DNA of 7,415 nt from CAYLZW01 sp964388085. Lineage in GTDB: Bacteria > Myxococcota > UBA727 > CAYLZW01. The stretch lies in the NCBI GenBank assembly GCA_964388085.1, contig CAYLZW010000284.1:1-7415 (forward strand), written 5' to 3'. A program made the position numbers and the translations under genes. The first letter of the stretch is position 1; every line of letters begins with the position of its first letter. The notes beneath the pieces are model-generated. The model was not told the DNA's origin, searched no databases, and saw only the letters and a program-made list of their open reading frames with translations. Below are positions 1 through 7,415 of the stretch, piece after piece.

Positions 1-1442
<1,442 letters not shown>

Positions 1443-1480
1443 GAGCGCTCCGTCGTCAGCAGGGAACCAAACGCTCGCAG

Positions 1481-1509
1481 GTTATACCCCCCGCGCCGTC
1501 TTGGCCCAA
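1481..1509 (-). promoter_or_regulatory. Sigma70-like promoter candidate for the Ser/Thr kinase
   Basis: On the minus strand, TTGGGC (1509-1504) lies exactly 17 bp from TATAAC (1486-1481). The -10 matches the consensus at 5 of 6 bases and the -35 at 3 of 6. A start near 1474 would leave a leader of about 30 bases containing the GGAG that precedes the GTG. This AT-rich patch stands out in very GC-rich surroundings. The assignment rests on consensus and spacing only. Confidence 0.5.
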
Positions 1510-1510
1510 C

Positions 1511-1537
1511 CCGTCCGCTGTGACCCGAGACGGACGG
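1511..1537 (-). other. Perfect 7-bp inverted repeat in the prfB-kinase gap
   Basis: CCGTCCG (1511-1517) and CGGACGG (1531-1537) are perfect inverted copies with a 13-base loop, lying 27 bases past the prfB stop and ending two bases before the kinase -35 candidate. As RNA it could form the hairpin of a prfB terminator, but the minus-strand sequence after it (GTTGGG) is not a U-tract. As DNA it could be an operator next to the kinase promoter. The sequence does not decide between these. Confidence 0.4.
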
Positions 1538-1563
1538 CTTTCTCTCCCCGGAGTACGGGAGCC

Positions 1564-2706
1564 TTAGCTCGCGGCGGCCTGCTTGCCGTCGCCCGCCGTG
1601 CCCGCGAGCAGGAAGGCCTCGATGAACGGCTGGATGTCACCGTCGAGGACCGCGTCGACGTTGCCGGTCTCGTGACCCGAGCGCAGGTCCTTGGCGAGGC
1701 GATAGGGCTGCAGCACGTAGTTTCGGATCTGCGATCCGAAGCTCGCCTCCATCTTGGCCGCCTCCGCCTTGTCCTTCTCGGCGAGGCGCTTTTTCATCTC
1801 GTGGTCCCAGAGCTTGGCGCGCAAGAGCTTCATCGCCGTCGCGCGGTTCTTCGCCTGGCTGCGCTCGGCCTGGCAGAGCACGACGATGCCCGTCGGCAGG
1901 TGCGTGAAGCGCACGGCGGACTCCGTCTTGTTGACGTGCTGACCGCCGGCGCCGCCCGAGCGCAGGGTGTCCACCTTGAGGTCATCTGGCTTGATGTCGA
2001 TCTCGATGTCGTCGTCGATCTCGGGGATGACCCAGACCGCGGCGAAGGAGGTCTGCCGGCGCGCGTTGGCGTCGAAGGGCGAGATGCGCACGAGGCGGTG
2101 CACGCCGACCTCGGCCTTCAGGTAGCCATAGGCGTACTCGCCTTTGACGTTGATGGTCGCGCTCTTGATGCCCGCCTCTTCGGCCGGCTGCAGGTCCATG
2201 AGCTCGACCTCCCACCCCCGTCGCTCGCCGTAGCGCTTGTACATGCGCAAGAGCATCTCGGCGAAGTCGGCCGCGTCGACGCCGCCCTGCCCCGTGTTGA
2301 TGGAGAGGATGGCGTTGTTGCGGTCGAGCGGCCCGCTCAGCATGCGGGCGAATTCCATCTTGCCGACGGCCTCCTCGAGCTGGTCGACGTCCGCCTTGAT
2401 CTCGCGCACCGAGGCCTCGTCGTCACCGGCCATCTCGAGCAGCTCTTGCGAGTCGAGCACGCCCTGCCGCGTGCGATCGAAGTGCTCGAGCTCGGCCTCG
2501 ATGATGCCGCGCTCCTTCTGCAGGCGGCTGGCCTGATCGGCGTCGTTCCAGAAGTCGGGTGACTGCACGCGCTCGTCGAGCTCCACGAGGCGGTTGCGCT
2601 TTCGATCGATGGACAGCGGCGCGCGCAGGAGCTCCACGCGCTCCTCGAGGTCCGCGAGGTCGCGCTTGAGCTCGTCCGCCAGGTTCTGGATCGCCTCACT
2701 GCTCAT
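1564..2706 (-). CDS. prfB: Peptide chain release factor 2 (RF2)
   Basis: Class I release factor that reads UGA and UAA stop codons in the ribosomal A site and triggers hydrolysis of peptidyl-tRNA; cytoplasmic. At 380 aa it is slightly longer than E. coli RF2 (365). The N-terminal helical domain ends near 130. The RF2 stop-codon recognition tripeptide SPF is at 209-211, distinguishing it from RF1 (PxT), and the catalytic GGQ is at 254-256 within SGGAGGQHVNKTES. The C-terminus matches the family (GSQIRNYVL, then DLRSGHETGNVDAVLDG), followed by a short extra tail. The ATG has TAAGG seven bases upstream. The lnt stop lies 11 bp inside this gene, so translation is probably coupled to lnt. The reading frame is continuous where many bacteria have the CUU-UGA autoregulatory frameshift; the matching segment (LRAPLSID, residues 27-34) has no in-frame stop. 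Confidence 0.97.
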   Translation of the reverse strand: MSSEAIQNLADELKRDLADLEERVELLRAPLSIDRKRNRLVELDERVQSPDFWNDADQASRLQKERGIIEAELEHFDRTRQGVLDSQELLEMAGDDEASVREIKADVDQLEEAVGKMEFARMLSGPLDRNNAILSINTGQGGVDAADFAEMLLRMYKRYGERRGWEVELMDLQPAEEAGIKSATINVKGEYAYGYLKAEVGVHRLVRISPFDANARRQTSFAAVWVIPEIDDDIEIDIKPDDLKVDTLRSGGAGGQHVNKTESAVRFTHLPTGIVVLCQAERSQAKNRATAMKLLRAKLWDHEMKKRLAEKDKAEAAKMEASFGSQIRNYVLQPYRLAKDLRSGHETGNVDAVLDGDIQPFIEAFLLAGTAGDGKQAAAS

Positions 2707-4768
2707 GGCTGTACCTTAGGGAAAGCTCCGGGTCCGCCTCGCGAACATAAGCATCCTTTCGCTTCCACGCGAGCACCAGGATGACGCCCCCGACGAGGGC
2801 GAAGCCGAGCGCGCCCAGGGATCCGAAGGCCGCGCCGACGCCGCACAGCACCAGCGCCAGGCCGCCGACCCACAGCTGCGCCTTCCGGCCCCAGGGCCGC
2901 CCCGAGAGCGCGCCGAGGCCGATGAGCAGCGCCGCCACGGTGCCGGACGCCGCGCGGTTGGCCGCCGCCTCGTCGCCGTAGAGGCCGTCCATCATGTAGT
3001 AGGAGGTGGTCGCGAACGCGGCCAGCGCGAGGCCGCCGGCGCCGACGATCCACTCGACCAGGTGACGCTGACGACGCCAGAAGTACGTCCCCACGAGCGC
3101 GTAGAACCACAGGCCGAGGCCGAGGAGCGTCGCCGGCAGCGCCACCCACTCGCGTAGCGTCACGTACGGCGTGATCTCGCTGCTGAGCGGCAGGTCCGCG
3201 ATGACGAGGTCGTGCGTGTACAGCCGCGTCTCGTCGTGGACGCGGCCGCGCGTGTCCACCCAGGCGGTGATGCCCGTGTTGGCCGCGCGCGCGACGGCTC
3301 GCCCGGTCTCGGCCGCGCGCATGGCGTAGAACGCGAGGTGCTGCTTCGCCGCCGACGACACGCCGTACCAGGCGTCGTTCGTGACGTTGAACATGAGCTG
3401 CGCGCCGTCGTCGACGAAGGTGCGCGTGATCTCGGGGAAGATGCCCTCGTAGCAGATGGTGGTGCCGACCGGGATCTTCTCCCCGTCGATGGGCAGCGCC
3501 ACCACGGCCCAGGGCGCGCCCGGCGTCGTGCCCACGCCCGGGACGATCTTCTTGACGATGGCGCCGAGCGGCCACGGCACGTACTCGCCGAAGGGGACGA
3601 GGTGTCGCTTGTCGAAGCGGCCGAGCACCTCGAGGTCGTCGCCCGTCGCCAGCGCGGTGTTGTAGCTCCGATAGCGTCGCTCGCCCGGCTCGGGATCGTC
3701 GACCTTCTCGTACGCGACGGCGCCGATGATGGCGGCCGGCGGCGTGGCGGCGTGCTCACCGCGCTGCTTGCGCGGCACGACGCCCGCCGAGCGCAGGTGC
3801 TCCCACGTCGTGCGCACGCCGGAGGGCAGCGACGCCTCGGGCCAGACGACGACGTCGGCGCCGGCCGCGAGCGCCTGCTGCTGCAGCGCCTGATAACGCT
3901 CCTCGATGAAGCCCGCGTTCTGCGCCGCGTCGTTCTTGATGCCCTGCTCGATGTTGCCCTGGAGCATGGCGACCTTCACCGTCCGCGGATGCTCGGGCTC
4001 GCTGACGAGGCGGTAGGTGCCCCAGGCGAGCAATAGGCCGAGGGCGCAGCTTCCGACGAGCAGCGGCCGGCGCGGGAGAGGCTCTTTGCGACGCCAGGCG
4101 ATGAACACCTCGGCGAGCACCGCGTTCACGAGCGCGATGACGAAGCCGAGGCCGTAGACGCCGACGAGCGACGCGCCTTGCAACAGGAGCGGCACCGTCG
4201 CGAGCGACTGCCCCGTCGTGCCCCAGGGGAAGCCGCCGTTGGGGCCATAGTTGCGTAACAGATCCGCCGCGGTGAACATGACGGGGAACACCAGCCACTG
4301 CGGCAGCGCGAAGCGACGGACCACGAGGCGGGTGACCGCGAAGGGCGTCGCCAGCCAGAAGCCCATGACGCTCGTGAGCAGCAGCAATGCGGCGATGCTG
4401 ATGAAGACGTTGATGCGGCCGAACACCGTCATCGCGATGACGAGCCAGTAGAGCGTGATCGACGACGCCACCAGGATGGCGAGGAAGGCCAGCCAGTAGG
4501 CCCGCTTCGGACGGTCGTCGCGCATGAGCACGAGCAAGGGCACGTAGCCGACGAGCACCAGGAGGCCCGACAGGCCCGTGGGGTCGATGGGATCCTGTGA
4601 CAAGAAGCCGATCACGAGCGGCTGGCTCAGCCCGAGCAGCACGCCGGCGACGAGCGCCCACGTGATGCGCTGCCTCCGCTCGCCGGGTCCGCGAGCGGCG
4701 CGCGCAGTGGGCCCCGGCCCCTCCGCCGCGCTGGCTGCCTCGTCGTTCTGCGTCCCGCTGGAGCCCAC
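2696..4768 (-). CDS. lnt: Apolipoprotein N-acyltransferase with a membrane-rich C-terminal extension
   Basis: Inner-membrane enzyme that transfers an acyl chain from a phospholipid to the N-terminal diacylglyceryl-cysteine of lipoproteins, the last maturation step before Lol sorting. The chosen product is 690 aa. Several membrane helices span about 35-250, followed by a periplasmic nitrilase-like domain (about 262-530). The catalytic triad is visible: E311 in WPEASLP, K387 in FDKRHLVPFGE, C439 in TTICYEG. E395 and E441 also match E. coli E343 and E389 by spacing. A helix at about 541-563 should be the usual last one. Roughly 125 further residues follow with three or four more hydrophobic stretches (about 571-592, 607-622, 631-648, 650-668), which E. 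coli Lnt (512 aa) lacks. The GTG start is favoured because GAAAGG lies ten bases upstream, it precedes the first helix, and the frame further upstream runs antisense through the lipoprotein gene. The exact start is uncertain. Overlaps prfB by 11 bp. Confidence 0.93.
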   Translation of the reverse strand: MGSSGTQNDEAASAAEGPGPTARAARGPGERRQRITWALVAGVLLGLSQPLVIGFLSQDPIDPTGLSGLLVLVGYVPLLVLMRDDRPKRAYWLAFLAILVASSITLYWLVIAMTVFGRINVFISIAALLLLTSVMGFWLATPFAVTRLVVRRFALPQWLVFPVMFTAADLLRNYGPNGGFPWGTTGQSLATVPLLLQGASLVGVYGLGFVIALVNAVLAEVFIAWRRKEPLPRRPLLVGSCALGLLLAWGTYRLVSEPEHPRTVKVAMLQGNIEQGIKNDAAQNAGFIEERYQALQQQALAAGADVVVWPEASLPSGVRTTWEHLRSAGVVPRKQRGEHAATPPAAIIGAVAYEKVDDPEPGERRYRSYNTALATGDDLEVLGRFDKRHLVPFGEYVPWPLGAIVKKIVPGVGTTPGAPWAVVALPIDGEKIPVGTTICYEGIFPEITRTFVDDGAQLMFNVTNDAWYGVSSAAKQHLAFYAMRAAETGRAVARAANTGITAWVDTRGRVHDETRLYTHDLVIADLPLSSEITPYVTLREWVALPATLLGLGLWFYALVGTYFWRRQRHLVEWIVGAGGLALAAFATTSYYMMDGLYGDEAAANRAASGTVAALLIGLGALSGRPWGRKAQLWVGGLALVLCGVGAAFGSLGALGFALVGGVILVLAWKRKDAYVREADPELSLRYSHEQ

Positions 4769-4816
4769 TTGGTGCGCACCTTTCTCGTATGCCGCCGGCT
4801 TCGATATAGGGGACCC
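4769..4816. promoter_or_regulatory. 48-bp divergent gap between lnt and the PEGA lipoprotein gene
   Basis: The only non-coding DNA between the two divergent blocks. Both ribosome binding sites fall inside it. The one AT-rich patch is GATATA (4803-4808); read on the minus strand as TATATC it could be a -10 for lnt, with a weak TTGCGG about 15 bp upstream inside the lipoprotein gene. No convincing -35/-10 pair is seen for the rightward gene. At least one promoter probably overlaps the opposing coding sequence. Promoter positions are speculative. Confidence 0.35.
4779..4784 (-). promoter_or_regulatory. Ribosome binding site supporting the lnt GTG start
   Basis: GAAAGG on the minus strand, ten bases before GTG 4768-4766. 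The spacing is slightly long, but this is the only purine-rich motif ahead of an in-frame start codon before the first membrane helix. The same frame stays open for more than 1.6 kb upstream with no other sensible start, so this motif decides the gene boundary. Confidence 0.5.
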
Positions 4817-5497
4817 ATGAGCGCCGCAAGGCGAAAGCCGGATCCCAGCCGTCTGCCGGGCCCGCGGGAGCGTGCCGTCTCCTGCGCCCTCGCGCTGGCG
4901 ATCGCGTTCGCCTTCGGGGGCTGCGCGCACCAGACCGTGATCCGCACGGTGCCGGACGGCGCCAGCGTTTACGTCGACGGCGAATACGCGGGGGCGTCGC
5001 CCGTGATCGTCGAGCGCTACGCGGGCACCGGCGGACAGCTGCGCGTGCGCGCCGAGCACGACAGCTTCCTCGAGGCCGAGACCGTGCTCGAGCGCACGGA
5101 CTGGTTCCTCTGGCCCGCCGCGCTCGCCGTCACGCCCTTCCTCGGCCTGCCGACGCTGTTCATCCCCTTCGCCGGGCCCTTCATCTGCGGCGGCTGGGCG
5201 ATCCTCACGAGCCCGACGCTCGCTGGCTTGTTCTTCTTGCGGCGCTACCCCGAGGCGGTCGTCATCACGCTGTCGCCGCGCATCGGCATCGAGGACGGCG
5301 CCGTGTTGCCCACCGACGACTGGACCGTCCCCGACGACTACGTGCCAAATCCGCTGCCGCTGCGCCCGCCCGCCGACGAGGAGGAGCCGCAGCCGTTGCC
5401 GCAGGCGACCGATCCCAAGCGTAAAGACACGCGCCCGCCGAACCCGTCTCCGCTGCCCTCTTCTCCCGTGCCGGAGCCGGCCGTCTTCCGGTATTAG
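4817..5497 (+). CDS. PEGA-domain lipoprotein with an internal hydrophobic pair and proline-rich tail
   Basis: Predicted envelope lipoprotein of 226 aa; specific role unknown. A basic N-terminus and hydrophobic stretch (about 21-33) end in a lipobox-like FGGC, giving an acylated C36. The -3 residue is Phe rather than the usual Leu, so the lipobox is slightly off consensus. A PEGA domain follows (about 41-93, VPDGASVYVDGEYAGASP), a small beta fold common in surface proteins. Residues 96-141 are strongly hydrophobic and look like two membrane-inserting segments, unusual in a soluble lipoprotein. The last 50 residues are Pro/Asp/Glu-rich. The +2 residue is Ala, which under the E. coli Lol rule would permit outer-membrane sorting. 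ATG 4817 is preferred because AGGGGA (4808-4813) lies just upstream and a twin-basic region leads into the signal; a TTG at 4769 would add 16 residues. It lies six bases before trpS and is probably co-transcribed with it. Confidence 0.82.
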   Translation: MSAARRKPDPSRLPGPRERAVSCALALAIAFAFGGCAHQTVIRTVPDGASVYVDGEYAGASPVIVERYAGTGGQLRVRAEHDSFLEAETVLERTDWFLWPAALAVTPFLGLPTLFIPFAGPFICGGWAILTSPTLAGLFFLRRYPEAVVITLSPRIGIEDGAVLPTDDWTVPDDYVPNPLPLRPPADEEEPQPLPQATDPKRKDTRPPNPSPLPSSPVPEPAVFRY

Positions 5498-5503
5498 GGC
5501 GTC

Positions 5504-6538
5504 ATGCCCCGCTACCTCTCCGGCATTCAGCCCTCCGGCCGCCCGCACCTCGGCAACTACTTCGGCGCCATGACGCAACACCTCGACGCCGCGGCCAAGG
5601 CGCCCGAGGGCGGTGACGACGCGCTCTTCTTCATCGCCGACCTGCACGCGCTCACCAGCGTCGACGACGCCGCGCTCGTGCGCCAGAACGTGAACGAGGT
5701 GGCGGCGAGCTACCTGGCGCTCGGCCTCGACACCAAGCGCGCGATGTTCTTTCGGCAGAGCGACATCCCCGAGGTCACCGAGCTCACCTGGCTGCTGGCG
5801 ACGTGCACGGGCATGGGCCTCCTCGAGCGCGCGCACTCGTATAAGGACAAGACGACCAAAGGCATCGCCGCCAGCGTCGGGCTGTTCACCTACCCGGTGC
5901 TCATGGCCGCCGACATCCTCGCCTACGACAGCGAGGTCGTCCCCGTCGGCAAGGACCAGGTGCAGCACATCGAGATGACGCAGGACATGGCCGGGCACTT
6001 CAACGCGCGCTGGGGCAAGCCCGAGGAGCCGATCCTGAAGCGCCCCGAGTGGCAGCTCTCGAGGACGCCCAAGGTGCCGGGCACCGACGGCGACAAGATG
6101 TCCAAGAGCTACAACAACACCATCTGGATCTTCGAGGAGGGCAAGGCGCTCAAGAAGGCCGTGGGCGCCATCGTCACCGACTCGCGTCCGCCCGAGGAGC
6201 CGAAGGATCCGGCCGGCGTGAACGCGTTCCTCATCCTGGAGCTGTTCCTCGACGACGCGGAGCTCGCCGACTGGAAGAAGCGCGTCAGCGAAGGCGGACC
6301 AGGTGCGCCCGGCTACGGCGACATGAAGAAGGCCATCATGGCCAAGATGGACGAGCGCTTCGGGGACGCTCGCGCGCGCTATCACGCGTTCATGCCGGGG
6401 GGCGCGCGTCACGACGAGGCCGAGGACGTGCTCGCCGACGGCGCCAAGCGCGCGCGGCGCATCGCTCGCGAGGTGCTCGCGCGCTGCTACGACGCGGTGG
6501 GCATGGACAACGCATCACGCCGCCTGCGCGCGGGCTGA
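5504..6538 (+). CDS. trpS: Tryptophanyl-tRNA synthetase
   Basis: Class I aminoacyl-tRNA synthetase that charges tRNA-Trp with tryptophan using ATP; cytoplasmic, normally a homodimer. Length is 344 aa, close to the usual 330-340. The HIGH-type motif appears as PHLGNYFG (14-21) after SGIQPSG (6-12). Other family blocks are FFIADLHALT (42-51), YPVLMAADIL (130-139) and VPVGKDQVQHIE (146-157). The KMSKS loop is at 198-202 (DGDKMSKSYNN), and the C-terminal helical region binds the anticodon. Nothing essential is missing. The segment SYKDKTTKGIAASVGLFTYP (112-131) differs from E. coli TrpS and looks like another branch of the family. The ATG is six bases after the lipoprotein stop and its likely ribosome site (AGGG, 5496-5499) overlaps that stop, suggesting coupling. 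No T-box or attenuator-like leader is visible ahead of it. Confidence 0.97.
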   Translation: MPRYLSGIQPSGRPHLGNYFGAMTQHLDAAAKAPEGGDDALFFIADLHALTSVDDAALVRQNVNEVAASYLALGLDTKRAMFFRQSDIPEVTELTWLLATCTGMGLLERAHSYKDKTTKGIAASVGLFTYPVLMAADILAYDSEVVPVGKDQVQHIEMTQDMAGHFNARWGKPEEPILKRPEWQLSRTPKVPGTDGDKMSKSYNNTIWIFEEGKALKKAVGAIVTDSRPPEEPKDPAGVNAFLILELFLDDAELADWKKRVSEGGPGAPGYGDMKKAIMAKMDERFGDARARYHAFMPGGARHDEAEDVLADGAKRARRIAREVLARCYDAVGMDNASRRLRAG

Positions 6539-6625
6539 TGTCGGGAGGGCACTCGCCCCCTCGAAGGCGTGGTGACAAGTTCGGGACGGATTCGAGGCGG
6601 GGCCCGCGCCCCACCGGAGAGCACG

Positions 6626-6660
6626 CAGAGCGCGATCCACGGAAGCGGATGAGCGCTCTG
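6626..6660 (+). other. Strong 12-bp interrupted hairpin in the trpS-FHA gap
   Basis: CAGAGCGC (6626-6633) pairs perfectly with GCGCTCTG (6653-6660). Inside it ATCC (6635-6638) pairs with GGAT (6647-6650), separated only by a 1-versus-2-base internal loop and closed by an 8-base loop. It lies 88 bases after the trpS stop and 63 before the ATG of the next gene. It could be a trpS 3' end structure or a leader element for the downstream gene. The bases after it (GATTCACG) are not a U-tract, so it is not a standard intrinsic terminator. Confidence 0.55.
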
Positions 6661-6675
6661 GATTCACGCCGCGAA

Positions 6676-6702
6676 GCCTTCTAGGGTCCGATGCCCGAAG
6701 GC
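6676..6702 (+). other. Second hairpin just upstream of the zinc-ribbon/FHA gene
   Basis: GCCTTC (6676-6681) pairs with GAAGGC (6697-6702) and GGG (6684-6686) with CCC (6694-6696), giving nine base pairs with a two-base bulge and a seven-base loop. The loop holds an in-frame ATG (6691), an alternative start for the downstream gene, which this structure would bury. There is no U-tract. It ends nine bases before the favoured ribosome binding site. Confidence 0.42.
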
Positions 6703-6711
6703 ACGAGCTTC

Positions 6712-6717
6712 GAGAGG
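6712..6717 (+). promoter_or_regulatory. Ribosome binding site deciding the FHA-gene start
   Basis: GAGAGG sits six bases before ATG 6724, an ideal distance. The in-frame alternative ATG at 6691 has only AGGG four bases upstream and lies in a hairpin loop. Starting at 6724 also puts the first zinc-ribbon cysteine at residue 4, exactly as in the kinase at the other end of the window. Confidence 0.65.
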
Positions 6718-6723
6718 CGCAAC

Positions 6724-7415
6724 ATGATCCAGTGTCCCAACTGCGGGCGCGAGAACGCGGACAACTTCAACTTCTGCTTGGACTGCGGCTACGACCTCAA
6801 GGGCTACCGCGAGCAGCTGGCGCACGCGCCGGCTCCGGTGGAGGCGCAGGCGCTCGAGCCGGCCGGCGTCGATCCCTACGGCGAGCCCGGCGGCGCGACG
6901 CCGACCGAGAGCCTGAGCGCCACGGACCTTCAGTCCATGCAGCAAGACCCCGTCTACGACGAGCCGGCGCCGAGCGCTCCGACGCCTCAGGTGGCGTCGA
7001 CGGAGTCGGGCGTGTTCGCGAGCTCGGCGCCTGCCCCGCTCGCCGCCGCCACGCCTGCTTCGGCAGCTCCTGGCGCGGCGACGCAGACCGGTCAGGCCGC
7101 GGTCCCCGACGCTGGCTCCGTCGCGTGCCCCGCGTGTAAGGCGATGGTCCCCGCCGGCATGAAGTTCTGCGGCAGCTGCGGCAAGCGCCTCGACGGTGGC
7201 GCGGCCCCCGCGGCGGCGTCCGCTCCCTCGGGCGGCCGGACCATGTTCATGCACGCCGCCGACCTGCAGCTCCCCGTCGAGAAGGTGTGCAAGCTCGTCA
7301 CCATCGATCAGTCCGGCAAGGAAGGGATGACGTTCTCGCTCAAGAAGGGCGAGACCGTGTGCGGCCGCGTGAACGGCATCATCCTGTTCTTCGACGACCC
7401 CTACGTGTCGCCGAC
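6724..7415 (+). CDS. Double zinc-ribbon protein with FHA domain (partial, C-terminus off the right edge)
   Basis: Probable cytoplasmic adaptor that binds phosphothreonine proteins; partner unknown. 230 full codons are visible. A first zinc ribbon, C4-x2-C7-x10-C18-x2-C21, is followed by a low-complexity Ala/Pro/Glu/Thr linker (about 34-130). A second ribbon of the same spacing is at C135, C138, C149, C152. After another Ala-rich stretch, an FHA-like domain begins at about 188: KLVTIDQSGKEG, a beta strand, KKGETVCGR (207-215, with the conserved GR), then DDPYVSP (224-230), the stretch that normally leads into the S-x-x-H phosphopeptide site just past the edge. No membrane segment is seen so far. 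The FHA call rests on these partial motifs; the ribbon calls are firm. A 185-bp gap with two hairpins separates it from trpS, so it may have its own transcription unit, though no clear promoter was found. Confidence 0.88.
   Translation, partial: MIQCPNCGRENADNFNFCLDCGYDLKGYREQLAHAPAPVEAQALEPAGVDPYGEPGGATPTESLSATDLQSMQQDPVYDEPAPSAPTPQVASTESGVFASSAPAPLAAATPASAAPGAATQTGQAAVPDAGSVACPACKAMVPAGMKFCGSCGKRLDGGAAPAAASAPSGGRTMFMHAADLQLPVEKVCKLVTIDQSGKEGMTFSLKKGETVCGRVNGIILFFDDPYVSP

Noticed and set aside
4769..4816. A TTG at 4769 as the lipoprotein start.
   Set aside because: The added 16 residues spoil the signal peptide layout, there is no ribosome site for it, and ATG 4817 has AGGGGA directly upstream.
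5450..5503. A T-box or tryptophan attenuator ahead of trpS.
   Set aside because: The space is six bases after the preceding gene, with no leader peptide, Trp codon run or T-box sequence.
4769..6412. The lnt reading frame stays open upstream for over 500 codons on the minus strand, antisense to the lipoprotein gene and trpS.
   Set aside because: The translation is Arg/His/Val/Asp-rich with no recognisable domain, typical of the strand opposite a GC-rich gene; trpS on the other strand is certain.
6545..6562. A GAGGG/CCCTC stem 6 bases after the trpS stop, considered as an intrinsic terminator.
   Set aside because: Only five base pairs, an eight-base loop and no U-tract after it; expected by chance at this base composition.
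6538..6684. A 48-codon frame starting with ATG that overlaps the trpS stop as TGATG, suggesting a coupled small protein.
   Set aside because: The frame is simply the tail of a longer open frame inside trpS, the product is Arg/Pro-rich without a motif, and its end is explained by the hairpin at 6626-6660. Possible but unsupported.

Overview
The window is a GC-rich bacterial chromosomal segment in which nearly every codon ends in G or C. A long Pkn-type Ser/Thr kinase with an N-terminal zinc ribbon, a zinc-ribbon/FHA protein and a PEGA lipoprotein sit beside core housekeeping genes. This combination best fits Myxococcota, perhaps the Polyangiales/Sandaracinus side. That placement is inferred from gene style, not from a database match.

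Layout: six protein genes form two divergent blocks around a 48-bp gap (4769-4816). The leftward block runs lnt (apolipoprotein N-acyltransferase, 4768-2696), prfB (peptide release factor 2, 2706-1564, overlapping lnt by 11 bp), then a 121-bp gap with a sigma70-like promoter and a 7-bp inverted repeat, then a membrane Ser/Thr kinase (1442 to beyond the left edge). The rightward block runs a PEGA-domain lipoprotein (4817-5497), trpS (tryptophanyl-tRNA synthetase, 5504-6538), then a 185-bp gap with two hairpins, then a double zinc-ribbon protein entering an FHA domain (6724 to beyond the right edge). The two edge genes are partial.

How the genes relate: lnt and the divergent lipoprotein meet in envelope biogenesis, since Lnt adds the third acyl chain to lipoproteins such as its neighbour. 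prfB and trpS are translation functions. The two edge genes look like signalling proteins. The kinase would phosphorylate Ser/Thr and an FHA domain would bind phosphothreonine. Both begin with a four-cysteine ribbon at exactly the same residue numbers (C4, C7, C18, C21).

I see no phage, transposon, CRISPR array, tRNA, rRNA or obvious new defence system. No gap exceeds 300 bp. The less ordinary items are the 21-bp tandem repeat in the kinase's outer tail, the membrane-rich C-terminal extension of Lnt, the hydrophobic pair inside the PEGA lipoprotein, the lack of the RF2 programmed frameshift, and the hairpins before the FHA gene.
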